From positions 1-5,415 of the forward strand of contig DAHWJX010000090.1 in assembly GCA_027343965.1 (NCBI GenBank): a stretch of DNA of 5,415 nucleotides, read 5' to 3'. Each line of letters opens with the position of its first letter. The stretch's first letter is position 1. This DNA comes from JAKACU01 sp021821185. Its GTDB lineage: Bacteria; Bacillota; Bacilli; Alicyclobacillales; SLC66. A program made the position numbers and the translations under genes. The notes beneath the pieces were generated by a model, which worked only from the letters and a program-made list of their open reading frames with translations, was not told where the DNA came from and made no database searches. Shown piece after piece: positions 1 through 5,415 of the stretch.

Positions 1-81
1 TTGTGCGGAGGCAGCTGTTGGCCCGACTTCATAGGACAATTTTACCGCTTCTTCTTTGAATTCTTTGTCATACACTCGCAT
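1..81 (-). CDS. IS3-family transposase OrfA, N-terminal fragment (runs off the left edge)
   Basis: This is the first 27 codons of a leftward reading frame that is still open at the window edge. The peptide begins MRVYDKEFKEEAVKL and continues with a GPTAASAQ stretch. That is the usual start of the small OrfA protein of IS3-family insertion sequences, where a K-E-F-K-E-E-A-V helix leads into a helix-turn-helix that binds the element's ends. The ATG at 79-81 has an AGGA ribosome site at 88-91, six bases upstream. In complete elements OrfA is about 90-120 residues and is followed by OrfB, the DDE integrase, made as OrfAB by a -1 frameshift; both would lie left of the window. The match is to a short N-terminus only, so the IS3 group is not fixed and it cannot be said whether the element is intact. 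Confidence 0.8.
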   Translation of the reverse strand, partial: MRVYDKEFKEEAVKLSYEVGPTAASAQ

Positions 82-106
82 CTGGATTCCTGCCTTCTTT
101 TTTTAT

Positions 107-139
107 CATTGTGTCCAGATTTACGAGTTTACTGACTCA
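107..139 (-). repeat. Candidate terminal inverted repeat of the IS3-family element
   Basis: Read on the minus strand, this 33-base stretch begins TGAGTCAG and ends in a TGGACACAATG block, the pattern expected of an IS3-group end upstream of OrfA. The partner repeat lies off the left edge, so this rests on resemblance and position alone. If the boundary at 139 is right, the flanking bases ACT at 140-142 (plus strand) would be the 3-base target duplication and should recur beyond the far end. Confidence 0.4.
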
Positions 140-174
140 ACTAAAATGATACTGCTCCAAAGTGAAGAAGTGTT

Positions 175-1191
175 CTATTTGTATAAAACGCACTTAACGT
201 AATGGTGATTACCGGCATCTTTAAGAGGTGGCGGAGTTTCAAGACATTGTGATTGAACATGCGGACAGCGAAACTGAAATGGGCAACCTTGGATTTTAAC
301 CGCCAAATCTGGCGGTTCACCAGTGAATACAGAAGCATCCAATTCCCCTACTCCTCGCCGATCAGGATCTGGTGCGGCCTGAATCAACAATTGCGTGTAG
401 GGATGCAAAGCATTTTCCACAATCGTCTCTGATGGCCCTTCTTCAATAATTTCACCAGCATACATCACAGCAATCCGTGTTGCCACATACCTAGCGCTTG
501 CAAGATCATGCGTGATATAAAGATAGCCAATACCATATTGTTCATTCAAAGACAGCATGAGATTCAATACGCCAAGCCGTAAAGAAACATCAAGCATCGA
601 TACAGGTTCATCGGCCAAGACCAATTTGGGTCTGCCTGCCAACGAACGAGCTAAGGCTATACGCTGACGTTGACCACCAGATAGCTCATGGGGAAATTGT
701 TGCAAAAAGTTTTCAGGCGGTGTTAGTCCCACTTGCATTAAGGCTTCATAAAACAAATTGTCGCGGTCTCGTTGCGACATACGACGAGCGCTGAGCGGCA
801 AGCTACGCTGAAGTATCGTCCTTACAGAATGTGCTGGGTTCAAGGAAGCAAACGGGTCTTGAAATAGCATCTGCACCTTCTCACGATATTCTCTAAGTAC
901 CCTTCCCCCAGCTTGGGTTACATCTTGTCCATCAAAAATCAATTGCCCCTCATCGGGTGCATAGAGTCTCATAATTGTACGTGCTAACGTCGACTTTCCA
1001 GAACCTGACTCACCAACAAGAGCTACAATCTCCCCTTTTCCTATCGTTAAGCTTGCACCTCGTAGTACATGCGAAATTTTTTTGCTTTGAATAAATCGTT
1101 TATGCACCCTATCAATAATAAGTGCTCCTTGTGCATCTGTTGTGAGGGCTTCATTCGCTCGTGTGGCAGCATTTTTTGGATATGAACTCAT
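175..1191 (-). CDS. ABC transporter ATP-binding protein, OppF/DppF type (oligosaccharide-like subgroup)
   Basis: This 338-residue cytoplasmic ATPase is one half of the motor that powers uptake through the two permeases. By residue number it shows Walker A GESGSGKST (60-68), the Q-loop glutamine at 111 in LFQDPFASLNP, the signature LSGGQ (170-174), Walker B LVLADE with catalytic Glu195, the D-loop SMLD (198-201) and the H-loop His228. The C-terminal oligopeptide-transporter extension has cysteines at 303, 309, 316 and 334, in a pattern linked to an iron-sulfur cluster in some relatives. DEPVSMLDVS and YLYITHDLASARY resemble ATPases of sugar-carrying members more than DppF proper. The ATG start overlaps the upstream ATPase stop as ATGA and has an AAGGAGG site at 1199-1205, seven bases away. 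About 22 residues before the ABC core look poorly conserved, but no later Met occurs until residue 74. It is the last operon gene, ending in TAG close to the insertion sequence. Confidence 0.95.
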   Translation of the reverse strand: MSSYPKNAATRANEALTTDAQGALIIDRVHKRFIQSKKISHVLRGASLTIGKGEIVALVGESGSGKSTLARTIMRLYAPDEGQLIFDGQDVTQAGGRVLREYREKVQMLFQDPFASLNPAHSVRTILQRSLPLSARRMSQRDRDNLFYEALMQVGLTPPENFLQQFPHELSGGQRQRIALARSLAGRPKLVLADEPVSMLDVSLRLGVLNLMLSLNEQYGIGYLYITHDLASARYVATRIAVMYAGEIIEEGPSETIVENALHPYTQLLIQAAPDPDRRGVGELDASVFTGEPPDLAVKIQGCPFQFRCPHVQSQCLETPPPLKDAGNHHYVKCVLYK

Positions 1192-2177
1192 ATACGTGCC
1201 TCCTTCGCCGGCGTTCCTTGCACATGGCAGGCAATCAAACGGCGATCATAATGAAGTAAAGGTGGCATGGATTCCCGGCAAACAGCAATGGTGTGCTGAC
1301 AACGATCAGCAAATGGACAGCCAGTCGGTGGGTTCAGCATATCGGGCGGTGTACCTGGTATCCCCTCTTGCCTTGTCATCGGCCCATGAAGGGGGGGAAA
1401 GGACTGAATTAAAGCCTTTGAGTAAGGATGCTTTGCATCGTGAAACAAAATATCCGATGCACCACTTTCCATCACTCTTCCACCGTACATCACCACCACC
1501 GAGTCTGCTACTTCAAGGAGTAAAGAAAGGTCATGCGTAATCAACAAGACGGCAAACCCAAGTTCTCTTTGTAACCTTCGAATGAGAGCAATAATTTCAC
1601 GCTGCGCTACCACATCGAGTGCTGTCGTAGGCTCATCCATAATGATCAATTCGGGCTTCAACAGGAGCGCAAGAGCAATCACTGCACGCTGTTTCTGCCC
1701 ACCGGATAATTGATGGGGATAAGCGTCCAACCTTGTCATCGGTACTTCAACAATACGAAAAACTTCTTCACAACGTTTGTCCGCCGTGATTTTATTGTAC
1801 TTTGGATCATGCGCTCTCATCGCATCATGCATTTGAGCCCTGATTCGCATCACGGGATTCAAGGCATTCATGGCACTTTGCGTAACGAAAGAAAACGTGT
1901 TCCAACGAATTTCTCGAAGTTTCTTATCGGATAGCGTAAAGATTTCTTGCGATGCCACATGAACCTGGCCCGTCACTTCTACAGCCGGCGCTTTTAAGAC
2001 ACGAGTGGCGGCCAAGACCAAGGTCGATTTACCACTGCCTGATTCTCCAGCTAAGCCAACTAATTCACCCTTTTTAACCTCTAAATTAACATCGCGCACC
2101 GCTTGTACCCATCCTCGTGACGTTGGATAACTCACCGAAACATGTTCTGCTGAAAACGCAATTTGTTCATTTGGCAC
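1188..2177 (-). CDS. ABC transporter ATP-binding protein, OppD/DppD type
   Basis: This 329-residue ATPase is the partner of the DppF-type protein; the two would form a heterodimer under the permeases. Visible motifs are Walker A GESGSGKST (44-52), Q-loop Gln100 in FVTQSAMNALNP (the DppD-type variant of this loop), signature LSGGQ (157-161), Walker B LIIMDE with catalytic Glu182, D-loop TALD (185-188) and H-loop His215. The C-terminal family extension holds GCPFADRC and cysteines at 287, 293, 300 and 317. No motif is degraded, so both ATP sites of the pair should be able to hydrolyse. The start is taken as GTG at 2175-2177, overlapping the permease gene by 11 bases, because AAGGAAGGTGA lies six bases upstream and no in-frame ATG is near. 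A run of seven C on the coding strand (plus-strand G at 1391-1397) falls in the codons for SFPPL. The 3' end overlaps the next gene by four bases. Confidence 0.95.
   Translation of the reverse strand: MPNEQIAFSAEHVSVSYPTSRGWVQAVRDVNLEVKKGELVGLAGESGSGKSTLVLAATRVLKAPAVEVTGQVHVASQEIFTLSDKKLREIRWNTFSFVTQSAMNALNPVMRIRAQMHDAMRAHDPKYNKITADKRCEEVFRIVEVPMTRLDAYPHQLSGGQKQRAVIALALLLKPELIIMDEPTTALDVVAQREIIALIRRLQRELGFAVLLITHDLSLLLEVADSVVVMYGGRVMESGASDILFHDAKHPYSKALIQSFPPLHGPMTRQEGIPGTPPDMLNPPTGCPFADRCQHTIAVCRESMPPLLHYDRRLIACHVQGTPAKEARI
1199..1205 (-). promoter_or_regulatory. Ribosome binding site of the DppF-type ATPase
   Basis: AAGGAGG on the transcript is the full consensus core, seven bases before the ATG that overlaps the previous stop codon as ATGA. 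It fixes the start of the last operon gene despite its long nonconserved N-terminus. Confidence 0.75.
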
Positions 2178-3099
2178 GAAATTTCACCTTCCTTTTGCGT
2201 AATCGTGGATTGGTGATTTCGTCTAAGGAAAAGTTCAATAAGGCAAGCGCTCCGCCAAATAAAGCGATAGCCACTCCTGGTGGCACGAACCACCACCACA
2301 AACCATTGAGTAATGCCTCGTTGTTCTGTGCCCAATAAAGCATCGTACCCCAACTGATGACGTCAACATTGCCCAGTCCGAGAAAATCCAAACCTGCCTC
2401 GGTCAAAAGGGCGCTTATCATTGAAAAAAGCAAACCAGAGAGCACAAGCGATGCCATGTTCGGTAAAATTTCTCCAACAACAACGCTCCACCAGCGTTGT
2501 CCCATAAGTCTTGCATGCAAGACGTAATCTCGTTCGCGAACAGACAACGTTTGAGCACGCAAGCTTCTAGCACTCCACGCCCAACCAGTCAAAGCGATCA
2601 CGGCGATAATTGGCCATTCCCCTCGAAAGCGCATATAGCTTGAGAGCACGATAACAAGCGGCAATCCAGGGATAACAAGAAATAAATTCGTCAGCCATGA
2701 AAGAATCTGATCCACCCATCCGCGTAGGTAACCGGCTGTCACACCCACTAAGAGAGAAATGATTGTCGCTAACGCACCGGCTGCAAAGGCAACCTCTAGA
2801 GAAATACGGGTGCCATACACAATTTGACTAAAAATATCCTGGCCCAACGCATTCGTACCTAAGAGATGAACTAGGCTTGGTGGTTGACTTAAGTGATAAA
2901 TCTCCGCACTAGGATCATCTGGAGCAACAAAAGGCGCAAATACGGCAACAAAAATAAAAATGGCAATAATCGATAATCCTATTATCGATTTCACATTTTT
3001 AAACGCCATCAAAAGTGGGCTGATTGCAATACGTCTACTCTTTCTTTTCTTAGAAGGAAGCAACATGTTCGTAGGCTCTAGGCTCTCCGTACTTTTCAT
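2167..3099 (-). CDS. ABC transporter permease, OppC/DppC type
   Basis: This is the second membrane subunit of the importer. From the chosen ATG it is 310 residues: a charged cytoplasmic N-terminus rich in Lys and Arg (17-23), then by eye six hydrophobic segments near 38-58, 101-123, 131-155, 160-180, 215-235 and 270-290. The family hallmark after the first helix is present as LLGTNALGQDIFSQ (79-92), and the cytoplasmic coupling (EAA) loop spans about 187-214, with RERDYVLHARLMG then EILPNM. SWGTMLYWAQNN (249-260) and WWWFVPPG (268-275) resemble permeases of sugar-type Opp systems. The frame can be extended to a TTG at 3141, overlapping the previous gene. The ATG at 3097-3099 is preferred because GAGGGGAG at 3109-3116 precedes it by nine bases and overlaps the upstream stop codon. 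Its stop overlaps the next gene's GTG start. A perfect inverted repeat lies in the codons of the first helix. Confidence 0.93.
   Translation of the reverse strand: MKSTESLEPTNMLLPSKKRKSRRIAISPLLMAFKNVKSIIGLSIIAIFIFVAVFAPFVAPDDPSAEIYHLSQPPSLVHLLGTNALGQDIFSQIVYGTRISLEVAFAAGALATIISLLVGVTAGYLRGWVDQILSWLTNLFLVIPGLPLVIVLSSYMRFRGEWPIIAVIALTGWAWSARSLRAQTLSVRERDYVLHARLMGQRWWSVVVGEILPNMASLVLSGLLFSMISALLTEAGLDFLGLGNVDVISWGTMLYWAQNNEALLNGLWWWFVPPGVAIALFGGALALLNFSLDEITNPRLRKRKVKFRAK
2184..2194 (-). promoter_or_regulatory. Ribosome binding site supporting the GTG start of the DppD-type ATPase
   Basis: The transcript reads AAGGAAGGTGA, close to the ideal ribosome site, six bases before the GTG at 2175-2177. 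It lies within the last codons of the upstream permease, so initiation is probably coupled to that gene's translation. The nearby ATG at 2168-2170 is in a different frame and cannot start the ATPase. Confidence 0.7.
2968..2990. repeat. Perfect inverted repeat inside the DppC-type permease gene
   Basis: The arms AATCGATAAT (2968-2977) and ATTATCGATT (2981-2990) are exact reverse complements separated by only CCT. They encode the S-I-I-G-L-S-I-I part of the first membrane helix, about codons 38-45. On the transcript the stem is followed by a T-rich stretch, also within codons for hydrophobic residues. The stem has few G-C pairs, so a strong RNA structure is doubtful. It may be a by-product of repeated Ser-Ile-Ile codons, or a protein-binding palindrome. 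Confidence 0.75.
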
Positions 3100-3108
3100 C
3101 GTCTTTGT

Positions 3109-3116
3109 CTCCCCTC
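3109..3116 (-). promoter_or_regulatory. Ribosome binding site deciding the ATG start of the DppC-type permease
   Basis: The transcript reads GAGGGGAG nine bases before the ATG at 3097-3099. Its first base is the last base of the upstream permease's TAG stop, so a ribosome finishing that gene sits on the site. The longer TTG alternative at 3141 has no comparable site in front, and its extra 14 residues lie before the usual start of the family. Confidence 0.7.
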
Positions 3117-4093
3117 TACGACTCGCTGACGCGAGGGTCAAGACGTGAATAAAAGATATCCACGATCAAGTTCGCAATCAATACAGCAGATACAATGATC
3201 AGAAAAATTGCTTGCATAAGAGGATAATCACTATTGGTAACAGCTTGGTACAACGCATAGCCAATACCTGGGTAACTAAATACAATTTCGGTTAATATAG
3301 CACCGCCTACAACAAATCCTAGCGACATAGCAAAACTCGTTATTTGCGGTAGCATAGCATTTCGTGCACCGTAATTCATCATTATTTCCCGTTCTGGCAA
3401 GCCCTTCATCTGTCCTAACGTGATATAGTCTTCCGAAAGAATGCTAACCAGGTTATTGCGCATACCCAAAGTCCATCCACCTAAGGATGTCACGACGATA
3501 GATACCATAGGAAGCGCAGCATAATAAAAGATACTTCCGAGTGATGACAAATTAAATCCGAGACTCTGATTCACATTAAAGGAATGCGCGATGGGAAACC
3601 ACCCAAGAGTAAATCCAAATACATATAGGAGTGCTAGAGCAACCCAAAAATACGGCATAGAAGCAATCAGCGTAAAACCAATCGGCACCGCATCCGCAAT
3701 TACCGTACCTCGTCGCCATCCGGCAAATATGCCAAGTCCCGTTCCAATCACAAAAGAAACAATCGTTGAAAATCCAATTAAAAATAACGTCCAAGGTAAT
3801 GTGGATCCAATGACTTGAATAACAGGTTCAGGAAAGTATGTAAATGAAATGCCAAAATGTCCTGTTAGCGTATTACCCAGATAACCCCAATATTGTTGCC
3901 AAAGATTTTGACCCGTGTTAACACCAAAAGCCAATTCGAGAGCATGAATCGCCTGCGGATTCATCTGACCTTGCGCACGTGCCATAATCGCCGAGGCTGC
4001 GTTTCCCGGCATCATACGCGGAAGAAAAAAGTTCAACGTAATAGCAGCCCAAAAAATCGTCAGGTAGAAACCAATACGTTTAAGGATGTACAC
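3116..4093 (-). CDS. ABC transporter permease, OppB/DppB type
   Basis: This is the first membrane subunit, 325 residues, beginning MYILKRIGF as DppB-type proteins do: a first helix at about 7-28 containing NFFLPRMMPGN, then an external domain at about 30-98 with GHFGISFTYFP. Further hydrophobic segments lie near 99-125, 131-160, 187-210, 253-275 and 291-315. The coupling loop that contacts the ATPases is at about 221-250 (EDYITLGQMKGLPER then ARNAMLPQ), followed by TEIVFSYPGIGYALYQAV, strongly conserved in the family. The protein ends LDPRV, the usual terminus. The start is GTG at 4091-4093: an in-frame TAA lies just three codons upstream and AGGAAGGTGG at 4105-4114 gives a ribosome site. It follows the receptor gene after 81 bases and precedes the second permease by 16. 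The sequence resembles sugar-type Opp permeases more than peptide ones, which is inference. Confidence 0.94.
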   Translation of the reverse strand: MYILKRIGFYLTIFWAAITLNFFLPRMMPGNAASAIMARAQGQMNPQAIHALELAFGVNTGQNLWQQYWGYLGNTLTGHFGISFTYFPEPVIQVIGSTLPWTLFLIGFSTIVSFVIGTGLGIFAGWRRGTVIADAVPIGFTLIASMPYFWVALALLYVFGFTLGWFPIAHSFNVNQSLGFNLSSLGSIFYYAALPMVSIVVTSLGGWTLGMRNNLVSILSEDYITLGQMKGLPEREIMMNYGARNAMLPQITSFAMSLGFVVGGAILTEIVFSYPGIGYALYQAVTNSDYPLMQAIFLIIVSAVLIANLIVDIFYSRLDPRVSES

Positions 4094-4104
4094 GGCCTTT
4101 TAGA

Positions 4105-4114
4105 CCACCTTCCT
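4105..4114 (-). promoter_or_regulatory. Ribosome binding site supporting the GTG start of the DppB-type permease
   Basis: The transcript reads AGGAAGGTGG, which can pair with much of the 16S anti-Shine-Dalgarno sequence, 11 bases before the GTG at 4091-4093. An in-frame TAA between site and start rules out any earlier start. Confidence 0.7.
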
Positions 4115-4129
4115 GAACAAGCTTGCTAA

Positions 4130-4163
4130 ACCGGATCGTCAGCCATTACTCTGGCGATCCGGT
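4130..4163 (-). promoter_or_regulatory. Intergenic hairpin between receptor and permease genes (attenuator or mRNA stabiliser candidate)
   Basis: The arms ACCGGATCG and CGATCCGGT are perfect nine-base complements around a 16-base loop; inside the loop GCCA and TGGC (sharing one stem base) can pair as an alternative. It lies in the 81-base gap, starting 11 bases after the receptor stop and 36 bases before the permease ribosome-site-to-start region ends at the GTG. The transcript side has only TTT after the stem, so it is not a strong intrinsic terminator. Hairpins here commonly protect the receptor mRNA or let only part of transcription continue, so that receptor exceeds membrane parts. That role is inference. 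Confidence 0.6.
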
Positions 4164-4174
4164 CACATGTTTTG

Positions 4175-5415
4175 TCACTTCTTGTAGAATAATCGGGTAA
4201 GAACGACAATCGGCCCAGTATCTGCAGAAGCTGTCCAGTAAGGATTTGCGTTAGTTGGCCAACCACCAATGTGTTTAGACGAGTATTCAATAGGACCATT
4301 ACGATTCAGAAGTGCAATAACTGGCAATTGAGTTCCTAAGATGTTGCCTAATTCAGCGATAACTTGCTTTTGCTTACCAACGTTCTCGGTTGAAAAATAC
4401 TCTTGCGCCAATTTTTGCACGGTAGGATTTGAATAGCGCATAAAGTTCATACCTTTTGCCGCCTGTCCCATCGGTCCTGCATAGCTGGTATTGAGTAATC
4501 CATTTTGAGTGAAAAATGGATTAGGTCCAGAAGGTGTCCAGCAAATAGCCGCTTGAAATTGCCCTAATTGCAACCTCGTATAGTATTGATTGGCAGAAGT
4601 AGAATCAAGGTTCATTTGAATTCCAACTTGGCCAAGCATTTGTTTGATTTGACTGGACATTGTTACAAAGTCAGTGAATGGAGCTGAAACATCCATATCA
4701 ATGGTAAATGGTGTTCCCTTAGGCGTATTTAACATACCGCCTTTGCCCACTTTAAATCCCGCGTTTAATAACATTTTCTTGGCTAAGGAAGGATTGAATT
4801 TGGATGCAAATTTCGCTTGAAGAGCAGGCGTGGACCAGTTCGCCGCCATACTATCATTGACGCCATTCAAAGCGGAAGGATTGGAATATCCACTTTCCCC
4901 AATGTTCGAGAGAGCCTGGCGGTTGATGGCAAGACTGATAGCTTGCCGTACCACTTGCATGTTGAGTGGATAGTCATGAATATTTAGATACAATGAATCA
5001 AATCCACCAGATTGTGTTGAAACATGATAATTCTGTGGATTCTTTTGAACAAAAGATGTTTTTAAGTTGGGCGAAAAAATGGAAGCCCAATCAATTTGCC
5101 CTGTCGCAAGTCCCAAAATCGTACTTTCATTAGATGTTTCCGAAGGATAGTAGACTGTTTGAATGTAGGGCTTTGGCGCCTGCCAGTAGTGGGTGTTTCT
5201 TGTTAACGTAATTTGCTGTGGATTGAAGTTTTGTAGCACATAAGGGCCTGTACCAATCGGCTGACTATCCGGATATTTCACGGGGTTCACATTTTTAAAT
5301 TGAAACTCTGGCACAATAAGCGTACCTGAAAAGTAGTAGAAAAATGTCGCATTGGGTTTATTCAAGACGATTTTTACCGCATCAGTGCCTGCAGTTTGAA
5401 TTGATTTCATGTAAC
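4175..5415 (-). CDS. Extracellular solute-binding protein, family 5 (C-terminal part; 5' end off the right edge)
   Basis: This is the substrate receptor of the importer, normally anchored to the outer face of the membrane by a lipid or free outside it. The frame stays open to the right edge, and the first ATG inside (5408-5410) is not the real start: family members are about 500-600 residues and carry a signal peptide, while here only about 411 are visible and the first lines up with the middle of the family fold. Numbered from that Met, the conserved PIGTGPYVL is at 51-59, the segment with PLNMQVVRQAISLAINRQAL is at 148-167, and the C-terminal HIGGWPTNANPY is at 380-391. This last motif resembles cello-oligosaccharide-binding proteins of the family. 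No cysteine-based lipobox or signal peptide can be judged here. It ends in TGA, and an inverted repeat follows 11 bases later, before the permease genes. Confidence 0.92.
   Translation of the reverse strand, partial: YMKSIQTAGTDAVKIVLNKPNATFFYYFSGTLIVPEFQFKNVNPVKYPDSQPIGTGPYVLQNFNPQQITLTRNTHYWQAPKPYIQTVYYPSETSNESTILGLATGQIDWASIFSPNLKTSFVQKNPQNYHVSTQSGGFDSLYLNIHDYPLNMQVVRQAISLAINRQALSNIGESGYSNPSALNGVNDSMAANWSTPALQAKFASKFNPSLAKKMLLNAGFKVGKGGMLNTPKGTPFTIDMDVSAPFTDFVTMSSQIKQMLGQVGIQMNLDSTSANQYYTRLQLGQFQAAICWTPSGPNPFFTQNGLLNTSYAGPMGQAAKGMNFMRYSNPTVQKLAQEYFSTENVGKQKQVIAELGNILGTQLPVIALLNRNGPIEYSSKHIGGWPTNANPYWTASADTGPIVVLTRLFYKK

Larger units (their letters stand above)
1..139 (-). mobile_element. 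Insertion sequence of the IS3 family, 5' end portion
   Basis: The element is inferred from the OrfA start at 1-81 plus a short untranslated leader. The outer end is placed at about base 139 because the minus strand there reads TGAGTCAG and, some 20 bases inward, TGGACAC. IS3-group ends typically begin with TGA and carry a GGACA block at about that distance. The element points the same way as the transporter operon and starts about 36 bases after its last stop codon. The other end is outside the window, so length, second inverted repeat and target duplication cannot be seen. The boundary could be wrong by several bases. Confidence 0.6.

Noticed and set aside
104..151. Seven-base AT-rich inverted repeat (TATCATT at 104-110 and AATGATA at 145-151) spanning the IS boundary, considered as a terminator
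   Set aside because: The arms are weak and about 34 bases apart, the transcript side is followed by A and not T, and one arm lies inside the element and the other outside.
1142..1540. Plus-strand open frame of 132 codons
   Set aside because: It lies opposite two well-supported ATPase genes, with no family resemblance in its translation; it is a shadow of codon use in the DppD-type gene.
2150..2175. Possible catabolite-repression (cre-like) site around TGAAAACGCAAT
   Set aside because: It lacks the symmetric second half of the consensus and lies inside coding sequence at the DppD start; the match is no better than chance.
2132..2353. Minus-strand open frame of 73 codons around the DppC/DppD junction
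   Set aside because: It is in a different frame from both real genes and shows no recognisable features; it arises from the overlap region.
3100..3141. Longer DppC-type permease starting at TTG 3141
   Set aside because: It adds 14 residues that overlap the upstream gene and has no good ribosome site, whereas ATG 3097-3099 has GAGGGGAG at proper spacing.
3576..3818. Short open frames on both strands inside the DppB-type permease gene
   Set aside because: Both are covered by the real gene. The Trp- and Cys-rich minus-strand peptide is a frame-shifted reading of membrane-helix codons.
1..5415. CRISPR arrays, tRNA or rRNA genes, riboswitches, phage or defence genes
   Set aside because: No regular repeats, no RNA-gene-like folds recognised by eye and no matching proteins; nearly all the sequence is accounted for by the importer operon and the insertion sequence.

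Overview
The window holds most of one leftward-transcribed (minus strand) ABC importer operon of the oligopeptide/dipeptide (Opp/Dpp, peptide/nickel) family. It is followed at its downstream end by the first part of an IS3-family insertion sequence. In transcription order (right to left) the genes are: a family 5 extracellular solute-binding protein whose N-terminal part lies beyond the right edge (4175-5415), a DppB-type permease (3116-4093), a DppC-type permease (2167-3099), a DppD-type ATPase (1188-2177), a DppF-type ATPase (175-1191), and the start of a transposase OrfA (1-81). All the transporter genes are open and intact over the part visible.

The parts form one complete import machine. 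The lipoprotein or secreted receptor binds substrate outside the membrane, the two six-helix permeases form the channel, and the two different ATPases pair on the inner face. Both ATPases keep every nucleotide-binding motif and a four-cysteine C-terminal region. The genes are tightly packed: an 81-base gap after the receptor gene with a strong inverted repeat in it, then a 16-base gap, an 11-base overlap and a 4-base ATGA overlap. This suggests one mRNA with coupled translation of permeases and ATPases and a separate dosage for the receptor.

Several features look more like the branch of this family that carries oligosaccharides (cello-oligosaccharide or beta-glucoside type, as in Thermotoga) than like true peptide transporters. 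These are the ATPase motif DEPVSMLDVS followed by YLYITHDLASARY, the permease motifs NFFLPRMMPGN, GISFTYFP and SWGTMLYWAQNN, and the receptor C-terminus with GGWPTNANPY. This is recognition from memory and not a search result.

The organism is probably a Gram-positive-type bacterium: strong AAGGAGG-like ribosome sites, GTG starts, moderate base composition (judged by eye somewhat below half G+C) and a Bacillota-like IS3 transposase. An acid- or heat-loving Bacillota such as an Alicyclobacillus or Sulfobacillus relative is one guess, with low confidence.

I did not find an undescribed system here. The points most worth a second look are the IS junction 36 bases after the last transporter gene with no terminator in between, the receptor/permease intergenic hairpin, a perfect 10-base-arm palindrome inside the second permease gene, and the likely sugar rather than peptide substrate. 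No stretch of more than 300 bases lacks a gene.
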